Source of the DNA: Rhodovulum kholense
GTDB taxonomy: Bacteria; Pseudomonadota; Alphaproteobacteria; Rhodobacterales; Rhodobacteraceae
Length of the DNA: 64,000 nt
Assembly: GCF_003053725.1 (NCBI RefSeq)
Contig: NZ_QAYC01000012.1
Span: 1 to 64,000, forward strand
Direction: 5' to 3'
Part shown: in pieces, positions 7,844 through 14,545 of the stretch
Position numbering within the stretch: the first letter of the stretch is position 1
Layout of the letters: each line of letters starts with the position of its first letter
The notes under the pieces: generated by a model
The model's database searches: none
What the model was told of the DNA's origin: nothing
Seen by the model: only the letters and a program-made list of their open reading frames with translations
Made by a program: the position numbers and the translations under genes

Positions 7844-8970
7844 GTGTCGTCCCCCATCAGCACGTCGTTCAGATCGCGGCCCTCGCCCGCATGGACGATG
7901 GAGATCCGCTGGACGGACGGCACCCGGGCGCGCGCCCGGCGCAGCCCGGAAAGGAGCTGCGCGCGGGTGCTGCGCGGGTCGGAATCGCCGTCCTGAATAA
8001 AGACCAGGTGCTCGACGCCCGCGGGCGGCAGCCAGGCCTGAAGATCGTCGAGATCGGGCATGCCGGCATAGCGCATGCCCTTGCCGCGGGTGATCCGGCG
8101 GCCCGCCATGTTGCCAAGCGAGATCCCGGCCCAATAGGCGGCCCCCGGCAGCCCGCCCGCGACGAGCGCGGTCAGCGTGGTCTCGATCCCTTCGCCGACC
8201 ACCATCGCCCGGGTGCCGCTGGACCGGGCCAGCCGGATCGCGCCGCCCTTGACCGAGCCCAGCGTCTTCTTCGCGGCGAGGCTCTCGCCCTCATGGATGA
8301 TCACCGCCTTGCCCTTCGGCTGGCCGAGGTCGAGCCAGGTGCGGTGGATGCCGCTGCCCCGGCCGCCCGGCGCCTGCACCAGGGCGACCATGGCCGGGCC
8401 GCGATGGATCTCGCGCCAGCTGCCCCGGTTCCCGGCGGTGGGCACCATGTAGGGCAGGTCGGGGTGGAACCGCAGACAGGCGGGCAGTTCGGGCAACAGC
8501 GCCCGGGTGATCCCGCGGCGCGCGAGATAGTCGCGCACCGGGCTGTCCTCGGCCGGGCGGCAGGCCTGCCAGATGGCGCGGGCCTGGGCGATGGCATTCT
8601 TGCGGGCGGCCTCGGCCTGATCCGCGCGCTGACGTTCCTGCCGGTCGCGGGCGGCCTTGCGCCGGGCCAGCTCGGCCGGGTCGATCTCGACCTCGCGCGC
8701 GCCCATCAGCCAGTCGAGCGCGGCGCGGAACTCGCAGCCCTTGACCAGCTCGACCAGCGCGATGGCATCGCCGCCGCCGCAATGGCGACAGTTATAGACA
8801 TTGCGGGCGGTGTTGATCCCGAAGCGGTCGCGGCCGCCGCAAACGGGGCAGGGGCCGACGCGCTCGATCCCCTGCGGCGGCTTCAGCCCGGCGATGCCGA
8901 GCCGCTCTGCCACCTCGGCAATCGGCAGCGCGCGCGCCTCGGCCAGTCGGGGGTCCTCCAGCGGGGTCAT
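7840..8970 (-). CDS. Phage primase with CHC2 zinc finger and toprim domain
   Basis: A 376-residue primase. An N-terminal zinc ribbon, CPVCGGRDRF then YNCRHCGG (about residues 40-65), matches the CHC2 primase finger. A Glu/Arg-rich helical linker follows. The C-terminal half holds a toprim domain: VVGEGIETTLTAL supplies the conserved Glu and FIQDGDSDPRS the DxD. It would lay down primers for the neighbouring helicase. ATG at 8970 is used because the sequence further upstream in frame is not protein-like and runs into the neighbouring gene. The stop overlaps the helicase start by 4 bp. Confidence 0.93.
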   Translation of the reverse strand: MTPLEDPRLAEARALPIAEVAERLGIAGLKPPQGIERVGPCPVCGGRDRFGINTARNVYNCRHCGGGDAIALVELVKGCEFRAALDWLMGAREVEIDPAELARRKAARDRQERQRADQAEAARKNAIAQARAIWQACRPAEDSPVRDYLARRGITRALLPELPACLRFHPDLPYMVPTAGNRGSWREIHRGPAMVALVQAPGGRGSGIHRTWLDLGQPKGKAVIIHEGESLAAKKTLGSVKGGAIRLARSSGTRAMVVGEGIETTLTALVAGGLPGAAYWAGISLGNMAGRRITRGKGMRYAGMPDLDDLQAWLPPAGVEHLVFIQDGDSDPRSTRAQLLSGLRRARARVPSVQRISIVHAGEGRDLNDVLMGDDT

Positions 8971-8974
8971 TCCG

Positions 8975-9295
8975 CTAGCCTCGGCCGGTCTCGTGGCGCC
9001 AGCGCTCATGGGCATGCGCCGCGCGGGTCTCGAAGAAGCGGGCCACGGCCATGCGCAGCCGCCAGTGGCTGTCGGAAAAGGCCGAACCATCCTCGGCCCG
9101 GCGGGCGCGGTCCATCGCCTCGATCTCGAAGGCGAGGCCGTAGGTCGGGCCGTTGAGGTCGATATGCGGGATCACGTCGAGCGCCATGGTCATCCGTCGC
9201 GCGGTCACATCGCGGTCCATCACCGGCGGCACGGCCAGCGCCGCGGCGGCGGCGATCAGCACCTGATCGGCCCGGGTCAGCGGCGCCTCAGCCAT
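8975..9295 (-). CDS. Small phage protein of unknown function
   Basis: A 106-residue protein, mostly helical by composition, with an Ala-rich N-terminal helix and a C-terminal Arg/His-rich helix (RMAVARFFETRAAHAHERW). No family recognised. It overlaps the upstream small gene by 8 bp and ends 4 bp before the primase start, so it belongs to the replication operon. ATG at 9295 is preferred over the upstream one at 9322 because a GAGAGGG-type ribosome-binding site stands about 9 nt before it. Confidence 0.65.
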   Translation of the reverse strand: MAEAPLTRADQVLIAAAAALAVPPVMDRDVTARRMTMALDVIPHIDLNGPTYGLAFEIEAMDRARRAEDGSAFSDSHWRLRMAVARFFETRAAHAHERWRHETGRG

Positions 9296-9572
9296 CGAGA
9301 TCGGCCCTCTCCTGCCAGGCATGGCGCGCGGGCGTGTCGGCGCAGCGCCCGTGGATCACCGCCAGCAAGGTTTCCCCTGCTTCGGTCGGGTTCCGGTCGT
9401 GGGCGTCGAGAAACCGACTGACCGCCGCGCGCAAATCTGCGTCGGGGGTCTTGAGGGCGGCCCGCGCAAGGGTCAGCTGGGCGCGCAGGCCAAGCGCCCC
9501 CTGCCGTGCCGACATCGCCGCCGCCGTGATGGCCAGCCCCATCTGCACGAATTCGGATCTGGGCGCGGTCAT
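9288..9572 (-). CDS. Small phage protein of unknown function
   Basis: A 94-residue, probably all-helical protein rich in Ala and Arg (LRAQLTLARAALKTPDADLR). Its end overlaps the next gene by 8 bp. No motif points to a function; its place at the head of the replication operon suggests an accessory early role. The ribosome-binding site is weak (GGGACGG). The 148 bp upstream (9573-9720) hold nothing I can name. Confidence 0.6.
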   Translation of the reverse strand: MTAPRSEFVQMGLAITAAAMSARQGALGLRAQLTLARAALKTPDADLRAAVSRFLDAHDRNPTEAGETLLAVIHGRCADTPARHAWQERADLDG

Positions 9573-9720
9573 GCTGCCGTCCCGAAAAGGGCCGGGCAGC
9601 CCGAGGGGGAGGAGAGGCCGCCCGGCAGTTCTTCAGGGAGGTGCCCGGCGTCCGGCCGGGCGGCGGAGACGGGGCCGAGGCCCCGAATGGCGTTATGGGT
9701 CAAGCAGTTGCGGCGGGGCG

Positions 9721-9906
9721 TTACTGAAGCCGGCTCATCGTCCTTTTGAACCGGGCATGTTTCCTGTCGAAATCCGCAGTTTCCGCGTCCAGGCGGCGTC
9801 TGGTCTCGGCCATGTGGCGCATGCCCCAGATGAGGGCGCCTAGGAAGATCACGCTCAGCGAAAACTGCATACCGAGGATGAGGGCCAACATTTCCATAAG
9901 TCCCAT
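9721..9906 (-). CDS. Small single-helix membrane protein
   Basis: A 61-residue protein with one hydrophobic helix (about residues 5-28, LALILGMQFSLSVIFLGALI) and a charged, coiled-coil-like tail (MAETRRRLDAETADFDRKH). AGGAG lies 6 nt before the ATG. The pattern of a membrane anchor plus a short basic/acidic cytoplasmic coil is common among phage early proteins of unknown role. The start codon is followed by two more Met codons, so the exact start is uncertain by a few residues. Confidence 0.65.
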   Translation of the reverse strand: MGLMEMLALILGMQFSLSVIFLGALIWGMRHMAETRRRLDAETADFDRKHARFKRTMSRLQ

Positions 9907-9954
9907 GTTCCGCTCCTGTTGCCTGAAACTCGGCCGCGACCCCGGCCCGCCCGG

Positions 9955-10095
9955 TCATGCCCGGCCCCCCTTGAACCGCGCCAAAAACTTTTCCGCCCGC
10001 GCCTCGAAAACCCGGGCTGCGGCGCGGGCTCTGCCCGCGCGCACCTGGTTGAAGCGTCCGGCGACGCGCCAGTAGATCCGAATTGCCAGTGTCAT
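9955..10095 (-). CDS. Very small basic protein, coupled to upstream regulator
   Basis: A 46-residue, strongly basic (Arg/Ala-rich) reading frame starting MTLAIRIYWRVAGRF. Its ATG overlaps the stop of the upstream 93-residue gene (ATGA at 10092-10095), so it would be translated by coupling. Composition suggests a DNA- or RNA-binding or membrane-surface peptide, but there is no family. Its shortness makes it tentative. Confidence 0.45.
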   Translation of the reverse strand: MTLAIRIYWRVAGRFNQVRAGRARAAARVFEARAEKFLARFKGGRA

Positions 10096-10373
10096 GCCGT
10101 ATGCTCCGGGTCGAAGAGTTCGAAGACGGTCTCAGCGCCCGCGAGCGCCAGCACCGCCAGGACGTAATGCAGCCCCGGCGCGTTCTCGGAGCGCAGCCAG
10201 TTCCGCACCGTGCGCGGGTTCACCGGCCGCTGCGCCGTGGTCAGCGCCTCGGCCACCAGATCAGCCAGCTCGGCCTCGCTGGTCGCTTCGGGGAAGGACC
10301 GCCACAGAAGCGAGGCGAACCACTTCCGCTCCCGCTCCTGCGGGTCGCGCAAATTCTGGAAGGACTTTTGCAT
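10092..10373 (-). CDS. Phage regulator-like protein, putative helix-turn-helix
   Basis: A 93-residue protein. After a short N-terminal part (MQKSFQNLRDPQERERKWF) the middle (LADLVAEALTTAQRPVNPRTVRNWLRSENAPGLHYV, about residues 35-70) has the spacing of a helix-turn-helix in which RTVRNWLR would be the recognition helix. CII-like activators or YdaS-type regulators occupy this position downstream of cro in lambdoid phages. ATG at 10373 has AGGGA 7 nt upstream; in-frame sequence before it is not protein-like. The 104 bp separating it from the Cro-like gene contain no obvious gene. Confidence 0.6.
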   Translation of the reverse strand: MQKSFQNLRDPQERERKWFASLLWRSFPEATSEAELADLVAEALTTAQRPVNPRTVRNWLRSENAPGLHYVLAVLALAGAETVFELFDPEHTA

Positions 10374-10477
10374 AGCGACATCCCTATGGTGGCTTCGTGC
10401 AAAATGACTCGGGGTCGAAATCGATGGAGAGGACGCCGCCGGTGTGCTGCGCCCAGAATGAAAGCATGGCGTGGCGC

Positions 10478-10726
10478 TCAACATCCTGCCCCCCTCTCAA
10501 AGTCCGCTGCTCCCACCTCTTGTGGTTTGAACGGCGAGTACGCGGGCCAGCTGTAGAAGGGCACTACGCCTTGCGTTGCGCGGGCGATCCTTACGGCAAG
10601 TTCAGGGCTTGGCTGGGACAGGCCTCTGACCAGTTTCGAAACAAGCGGCTGCTTGACGCCGATGGTCCGCGCAAACTGCGTCTGGGTCAGTGATCGTGCT
10701 TGAAGATACGAGGCGAGAGCGTTCAT
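10478..10726 (-). CDS. Cro/YdaS-like phage repressor
   Basis: An 82-residue protein. The first 50 residues are a helix-turn-helix of the Cro/YdaS group: SLTQTQFARTIGVKQPLVSK, with VKQPLVSKLVRG as the recognition helix. It is divergent from the CI-like gene across a 94-bp control region, the usual arrangement of a lysis/lysogeny switch. A promoter with TTGCAG and TATATC spaced by 17 bp lies just upstream and ends 8 bp before the ATG, so the message may be leaderless. The role as Cro is inferred from position and fold. Confidence 0.8.
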   Translation of the reverse strand: MNALASYLQARSLTQTQFARTIGVKQPLVSKLVRGLSQPSPELAVRIARATQGVVPFYSWPAYSPFKPQEVGAADFERGAGC

Positions 10727-10733
10727 GCCCGCA

Positions 10734-10762
10734 GGATATACCCATCAGGTATATACCCTGCA
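10734..10762 (-). promoter_or_regulatory. Promoter and operator of the cro-like gene
   Basis: Read on the minus strand: TTGCAG (-35), 17 bp that contain the palindrome GGTATATACC (10748-10757), then TATATC (-10), followed 8 bp later by the ATG of the cro-like gene. A second half-palindrome, GGATATACC on the plus strand at 10734-10742, covers the -10. The same 17-bp spacer layout and operator sequence recur before the secreted-protein gene at 11362. A repressor bound here would block polymerase directly. Confidence 0.65.
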
Positions 10763-10820
10763 AGCATAATTATACCGATGGAGAATTTGTTCGGCCGTCA
10801 CGGGCCTGTAGGATGCTGCC

Positions 10821-11123
10821 ATGAGAGTTGCCGAAATAAGACGATCCAAAGGGCTATCCCAAGCCGATCTCGCGGAGCTCGCCGGGGTTGAGCAACCGAC
10901 GATCTCAAGGATCGAGCGCGGGAATGATGCGGTTACGCTCCGCGTCCTCAGGCAAGTCGCAGCAGCTCTCGGCGTAAGTCTCAGCGATCTGTTTTCAGAC
11001 GACCGATCCGCCGCAGAGACCGCACTTCTGGAGGCATTTCGAAGCCTTCCGAAGGACCGGCAACAGGGCTGGCTTGATCTGGCGCAGACCTTGCTGGCAT
11101 CCCAGGTCCAGCCAAATCAATGA
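10821..11123 (+). CDS. CI-like phage repressor (HTH_3 family)
   Basis: A 100-residue XRE-type regulator. The helix-turn-helix spans about residues 5-55 (SKGLSQADLAELAGVEQPTISRIERG). The C-terminal 40 residues (LLEAFRSLPKDRQQGWLDLA) form a short helical tail instead of the S24 autocleavage domain of lambda CI, so RecA-triggered self-cleavage is not expected. It is divergent from the Cro-like gene and is the obvious candidate to bind the two GGTATATACC operators in this region. A weak promoter (TTGTTC-N16-TAGGAT) ends 6 bp before the ATG; AGGA 7 nt upstream could also serve as ribosome-binding site. Confidence 0.85.
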   Translation: MRVAEIRRSKGLSQADLAELAGVEQPTISRIERGNDAVTLRVLRQVAAALGVSLSDLFSDDRSAAETALLEAFRSLPKDRQQGWLDLAQTLLASQVQPNQ

Positions 11124-11296
11124 ACGCGAACAGCGTCTGACGGTCCATCTGCGCCAGCAGGTCTTCGAACTCTTTCGCTGAATCTGCCACTCTAACCTCC
11201 AGGAAACTGCCCCCGCAGGAGCCCTCCGCCATGAGACGCGGAGAGTTCAATCGGACATTGTGACCGAAGACAATACCTGTTGGGAATAATTTATTC

Positions 11297-11325
11297 TTGA
11301 CCGGTATATACCTGACAGGTATCTG
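11297..11325 (+). promoter_or_regulatory. Second operator/promoter, twin of the cro control site
   Basis: TTGACC at 11297-11302, a 17-bp spacer containing GGTATATACC (11303-11312) and ending in CAGG, then TATCTG at 11320-11325. Aligned with the minus-strand cro promoter, the two share GGTATATACCTGA followed by GGTAT at the same distance. The match is long enough that the same repressor very probably controls both. The controlled gene starts at 11362. Confidence 0.65.
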
Positions 11326-11361
11326 ATGGCCTCCATCGAAGCAACTCGAAGGAGATCACCC

Positions 11362-11652
11362 ATGAAGACCATCCTGACCACCACCGCCGCGCTGGCCCTG
11401 CTGGCCGCGCCCGCGCTCGCCGCCGTCAATGCCACCGAGGATCTGTCGGCGATCCGCCAGCCCTCGGCCGATGGCGCGGGCTGCTTTGCCGCCATCGCGG
11501 GCACCAACGCCTTCGAACGCACGCACGCCCCGGGCTGCATCTATTACCGCGCCGCCACCGGAACCGACCCGAAGGAGGTCGAGGCCGCCGATCCCGAGCC
11601 CGCCGATCCGGGCGAAACCGAGGGCGGCGACAGCGAGAACGCCGGTCTCTGA
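11362..11652 (+). CDS. Small secreted protein under prophage operator control
   Basis: A 96-residue protein with a clear Sec signal peptide (MKTILTTTAALALLAAPALA, cleavage after ALA). The mature part has two cysteines (GAGCFAAIAG and HAPGCIYYRA) that could pair, and an acidic tail (EAADPEPADPGETEGGDSEN). AAGGAG stands 8 nt before the ATG. No family recognised. It is preceded by the operator shared with the cro-like gene, so it should be silent in lysogens and expressed on induction, or the reverse if the regulator activates. Roles in exclusion, lysis or spanin-like envelope functions are possible but unsupported. Confidence 0.75.
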   Translation: MKTILTTTAALALLAAPALAAVNATEDLSAIRQPSADGAGCFAAIAGTNAFERTHAPGCIYYRAATGTDPKEVEAADPEPADPGETEGGDSENAGL

Positions 11653-11708
11653 GCATCGGTGCGGGCCGCGTGTCGGCCCTCATCCCATGCCCAGATCCGG
11701 AGGACCCC

Positions 11709-11861
11709 ATGCCCCGCATGCCCAAAATCCCCGACCTTCCAGCAAATTATGGCTTCGGCACCTGGCGCGACGCGCTGCTCGGCGCCCTGATTGGCGCGCT
11801 CTTCGTCGGCTCGGCCTAGGGCGGCATCACGCTGGCGGGCATCGCCCAGGGCGGCCTCTGA
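11709..11861 (+). pseudogene. Small membrane-protein gene interrupted by an in-frame amber codon
   Basis: The frame opens with ATG at 11709, preceded by GGAGG, and encodes a short amphipathic start and a hydrophobic helix (ALLGALIGALFVGSA). TAG at 11817-11819 stops it after 36 residues. Past the TAG the same frame continues in keeping with the membrane segment (GGITLAGIAQGGL) to a TGA at 11859-11861, which overlaps the next ATG as TGATG. The codon arrangement fits a Trp codon (TGG) changed to TAG. So either the gene is a nonsense mutant, or a 36-residue product is made, or the amber is read through by a suppressor. Confidence 0.55.
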
Positions 11862-12121
11862 TGGACACGATCCTCGCCGCCGCCCCGCCACCCGAGGCGC
11901 TGGCCGCCTTCGTCGGCGAATGGCAGAGCGCCGCCCCCGAGGTCCGCCTCGCCGCCATCCGCGGCGCGCTTCGCCGCCACGGGATCGAGATCCCTGCCAC
12001 GCCCGGGCGGGTGGCCTTCTACGAGATCCAGCTTTTCGGGCTGACCGCCACCGGCCGCGACGAGGCCGAGGCCGCCCGAAACTGGATGGAGGCGGCGCAA
12101 AGGCTTTGCCCCGATGCCTGA
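11861..12121 (+). CDS. Small phage early protein of unknown function
   Basis: An 86-residue, mostly helical protein (MDTILAAAPPPEALAAFVGEW), with a C-terminal stretch GLTATGRDEAEAARNWMEAA. It starts at the TGATG overlap with the interrupted membrane gene and overlaps the methyltransferase-like gene by 8 bp, placing it inside a tightly coupled early operon. No family recognised. Confidence 0.65.
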   Translation: MDTILAAAPPPEALAAFVGEWQSAAPEVRLAAIRGALRRHGIEIPATPGRVAFYEIQLFGLTATGRDEAEAARNWMEAAQRLCPDA

Positions 12122-12836
12122 GACCGGCTTTCCCCTGAAGATCCTGATCGGCTGCGAGACCTCGGGCGTGATGCGCCGGGCCTTTGCCGCGCGCGGGCAC
12201 GATGTCTGGTCCTGCGACCTGCTGCCCGCCGAGGATGCCACGAACCGGCACATGATCTGCGATATCCGCGACGTGCTGGACCTGGGCTGGGATCTGCTCG
12301 CGGTCATGCACCCGCCCTGCACCCGGCTCTGCAACTCGGGCGTGCGCTGGCTGCATGTGCCGCCGACCAACGCCCCGGCCGAGGCGCAGCCGGACGAAAA
12401 GGCCGCCTGGCCCAGCCTGCCCGAAGAGGCCCGCCGCGCCATCATGTGGCGGCTGCTCGACGAGGGTGCTGCGCTCTTCTCGGCCTGCTGGCAGGCGCCG
12501 ATCCCGCGCGTCGCGGTCGAGAACCCGGTGATGCACCCACATGGCCGCGCGCGCCTGCCCGCCGATCTGCCGAAACCGCAGATCGTCCAACCCTGGTGGT
12601 TCGGCGAACCCTTCTTCAAGGCCACCGGGCTTTACCTCCGCGGCCTCGCGCCGCTGAGCGCCACCGACCGCCTGACCCCGCCCGCGCCCGGCACCGAGGC
12701 ACACAAGCGCTGGAGCGCGGTCCACCGGGCCCCGCCCGGCCCCGACCGCTGGAAGATCCGCAGCCGCACCTTCGAGGGCCTTGCCGCCGCCGCGGCCAGC
12801 CAATGGGGCGGCGACGCAAGACAGGAGGCCGCCTGA
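12114..12836 (+). CDS. Phage DNA cytosine-methyltransferase-like protein
   Basis: A 240-residue protein with a Rossmann-type start, LIGCETSGVMRRAF, then HDVWSCDL and AVMHPPCTRLCNSG, which contains the PPC catalytic motif of cytosine-5 methyltransferases, and VAVENPVMH, which corresponds to the ENV motif. The family C-terminal target-recognition domain appears short or missing: full-size m5C enzymes have 320 or more residues. Phages use such enzymes to escape host restriction. Substrate and activity are not shown. It overlaps both neighbours (8 bp upstream, TGATG downstream). Confidence 0.75.
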   Translation: MPETGFPLKILIGCETSGVMRRAFAARGHDVWSCDLLPAEDATNRHMICDIRDVLDLGWDLLAVMHPPCTRLCNSGVRWLHVPPTNAPAEAQPDEKAAWPSLPEEARRAIMWRLLDEGAALFSACWQAPIPRVAVENPVMHPHGRARLPADLPKPQIVQPWWFGEPFFKATGLYLRGLAPLSATDRLTPPAPGTEAHKRWSAVHRAPPGPDRWKIRSRTFEGLAAAAASQWGGDARQEAA

Positions 12837-13057
12837 TGCCAGAGACCACACCCGACCGGATCGAGGAGATCGAGAGCCTCGCCCGGCACAATTGCGACGA
12901 GCTGGCGGGCCTGATCGTCGAGATCGCCGAGCTGCAGGCCCGCGTCGAAGCGCTGGAAGGCAGGAGGGCTGAGGCACCGCCCTGTCCGAACTGCCCGCGA
13001 TGCGAAGGGATTGGCGCGATCAGCAGGGAGGGTGGGACCGATGGCGATCACGCGTGA
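12836..13057 (+). CDS. Small coiled-coil protein with a Cys cluster
   Basis: A 73-residue protein. The first 45 residues are a helix with regular hydrophobic spacing (IEEIESLARHNCDELAGLIV, then IAELQARVEALEGR), likely a coiled coil. The tail, CPNCPRCEGIG, has three closely spaced cysteines and could bind a metal. Start overlaps the previous stop (TGATG), end overlaps the excisionase start by 17 bp. No family recognised. Confidence 0.6.
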   Translation: MPETTPDRIEEIESLARHNCDELAGLIVEIAELQARVEALEGRRAEAPPCPNCPRCEGIGAISREGGTDGDHA

Positions 13058-13274
13058 TTTCGCGCCCCGCCTGATGCCAGCTCCGCAGGCGGCACACTAT
13101 CTGGGGGTGTCGGAAAGCACGTTGCGTTCGTTGGATCTGCCAAGGCGGATTGTCGGCGCGAAACGCTTGTTCGACAGGCTTGACCTTGACGCTTTTGCCG
13201 ACTCGCTTGCCACTGAAGGGGGGCAAGCGGAGGTGAACACATGTCACGGCAAGTTCGGGCGGCGGGCGTCGTGA
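13041..13274 (+). CDS. Excisionase / AlpA-like winged-helix protein
   Basis: A 77-residue protein with a MerR-type winged helix: MPAPQAAHYLGVSESTLRSL, then RIVGAKRLFDRLDLDAFADSL. This is the HTH_17 pattern found in excisionases and AlpA regulators, where it bends DNA at attachment sites. Its gene overlaps the integrase start by 34 bp, so the two are made together, which supports the excisionase call. The ATG at 13041 is preferred to one further upstream because the fold begins right after it. Confidence 0.8.
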   Translation: MAITRDFAPRLMPAPQAAHYLGVSESTLRSLDLPRRIVGAKRLFDRLDLDAFADSLATEGGQAEVNTCHGKFGRRAS

Positions 13275-14314
13275 CGCTCCGGCATATTCAGACCATCCGC
13301 AAGGGAGGTCGAACGTACCTCTATCTCCGGTTGCCAGGGGCGGAGCGCGTTCGGCTGCCCGATTTGCCTTTGGACGACCCGGAGTTTCTCGCCGCCTATG
13401 CTCAAGCGATAGCGTCAGCACCGAAGCCCACCCGCGCAAAATCAGGATCCATTGCCTTGATGATCGAGGGGTTTCTTGGAAGCCGGGACCACTTGTCCCG
13501 TTCGGAAAGCTATCGGCGCACCATACGGCGCCACGCGGACGCCATCAAAGCGCAGGCGGAAGACGCACTCGCGCGGGATCTTCGCGAGCAGGATGTCGAA
13601 GCGGATCTGTCGCCGCTATGCCCGAATGCGGCTGCGGACCGGCTCAAGGCATGGCGACTGATATGCAAATGGGGGAAGATCAACGGGTTCCTGACTCGCG
13701 ATCCGTCGCTCGCCGTCAAGCGCAAGCCGATTCCCAAGACGATAGGGCATCCCGCCTGGAGCGATGCAGAAATTGACCGATTCCGCGCGCACTGGCCGGT
13801 CGGTTCCGTGCAACGGCTATGCTTCGAGATGGTCTTTTGGACCGGAGCAAGGATCAGCGATGCGGTGAAGATCGGCCCAGGCATGGTCGGGCGCGACGGG
13901 GTACTGCAATTCACACAGAAGAAGACGGGTGAACCGGCTTTCGTGCCATGGACCTGCCTCCTCCCGGCCTATGCGGTTCGAATGGAAGTGGATCGCAAGA
14001 TGCTCTTTGCGGCTCTTGAGGCCCGCGCGGAACGGCATATGACCTTTCTGGCAACGGCATACGGGACAACAAGGTCCGAAAAGGCGCTGGGTCACGTCAT
14101 ATCGAATGCGGCGTCGAAATTGGGGATCGAGAAGTCGGCGCACGGTCTCCGCAAGAGCCGAGCGAAGCTTCTGGCAGAGGCGGGCGCGACTGTTCACCAG
14201 ATCGCGGCCTGGACGGGTCACATCGCGCTCGAGGAGGTCGAACACTACACCCGCGAAGCTTCCCGGCGCGCGGCCGTCCGGGGAGAACAAAAGAAGAAAC
14301 ATGTAAACCCATGA
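13241..14314 (+). CDS. Tyrosine-recombinase integrase of the prophage
   Basis: A 357-residue site-specific recombinase. An N-terminal arm-binding part (about 1-60) and a core-binding helical domain (70-165) are followed by the catalytic domain with Arg204 (TGARISDA), Lys227/228 (QKKTG), His301 and Arg304 (HGLRKSRA), His327 (TGHIALEE) and the nucleophile Tyr336 (EHYT). All catalytic residues are present. It points at the tRNA-Glu gene just downstream, so the tRNA 3' end is the likely attachment site. The base composition is less GC-rich than its neighbours, as is common for integrases. Confidence 0.96.
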   Translation: MSRQVRAAGVVTLRHIQTIRKGGRTYLYLRLPGAERVRLPDLPLDDPEFLAAYAQAIASAPKPTRAKSGSIALMIEGFLGSRDHLSRSESYRRTIRRHADAIKAQAEDALARDLREQDVEADLSPLCPNAAADRLKAWRLICKWGKINGFLTRDPSLAVKRKPIPKTIGHPAWSDAEIDRFRAHWPVGSVQRLCFEMVFWTGARISDAVKIGPGMVGRDGVLQFTQKKTGEPAFVPWTCLLPAYAVRMEVDRKMLFAALEARAERHMTFLATAYGTTRSEKALGHVISNAASKLGIEKSAHGLRKSRAKLLAEAGATVHQIAAWTGHIALEEVEHYTREASRRAAVRGEQKKKHVNP

Positions 14315-14400
14315 AGGATTACTGTAAACTTCTTCTCAAGGCTTTTAATTTTCAGGGATTTCAGGCACGGGTGGCAGCCCGTAGGGGAATCGAACCCCTC
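14315..14400. other. Predicted attachment-site junction at the tRNA-Glu 3' end
   Basis: About 57 bp of A/T-richer sequence separate the integrase stop from the encoded CCA end of tRNA-Glu. In tRNA-targeted prophages the core of the attachment site is the 3' part of the tRNA, here within 14372-14400, and a copy of it should close the other end of the prophage left of this window. The second copy is not in the window, so the exact core cannot be fixed. Confidence 0.5.
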
Positions 14401-14446
14401 TTTCCAGGTTGAAAACCTGGCGTCCTAACCGATAGACGAACGGGCC
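14372..14446 (-). tRNA. tRNA-Glu (anticodon TTC)
   Basis: The minus strand folds into a full cloverleaf: acceptor GGCCCGT paired with ACGGGCT (first pair G-U), an anticodon stem CCAGG/CCTGG around loop TTTTCAA, so the anticodon is TTC, and a T-arm GGGG-TTCGATT-CCCC. CCA is encoded. The prophage integrase gene faces its 3' end, and the gene is intact after insertion because the phage restores it. Confidence 0.96.
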
Positions 14447-14545
14447 AGCGTTGTGCGTGGCGCGGTAAGTAGGCAAATCCTCGGGGGGGCGCAAGAGGTT
14501 TTTTCGACCCGTGACACAGATTTTTCATGTGCCGCGGCGCGGGGC

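Larger units (their letters stand above)
1..14374. mobile_element. Prophage, integrase-proximal arm (left part outside window)
   Basis: The segment carries a full set of siphophage functions: portal, terminase large and small subunits, HNH endonuclease, helicase, primase, Cro-like and CI-like regulators, excisionase and tyrosine integrase. The integrase ends about 57 bp from the encoded CCA end of a tRNA-Glu gene, the usual place for an attachment site, so the right boundary is placed there. Packaging genes read leftward out of the window, so capsid and tail genes and the other attachment site should lie further left. The genes overlap by 1 to 34 bp in most places, as phage genes do. One small gene carries an amber codon. 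Whether the element is complete and inducible cannot be judged from this part. Confidence 0.93.

Noticed and set aside
9569-9958. Minus-strand frame of 129 codons overlapping the 61-residue membrane protein gene
   Set aside because: It overlaps a more convincing gene in another frame and its composition (Arg/Pro/His) is not protein-like, although its start overlaps the stop of the 46-residue gene.
10981-11250. Minus-strand frame of 89 codons overlapping the end of the CI-like gene, with a protein-like stretch near its N-terminus (ADSAKEFEDLLAQMDRQT)
   Set aside because: The second half is antisense to the repressor and low-complexity, the promoter region of the next gene covers its start, and no ribosome-binding site is seen. 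It remains a weak possibility for a short antisense gene.
11544-12977. Long minus-strand frame across the early prophage genes
   Set aside because: Arg/Gly/Ala-rich shadow of the plus-strand genes, which have overlaps, ribosome-binding sites and recognisable motifs.
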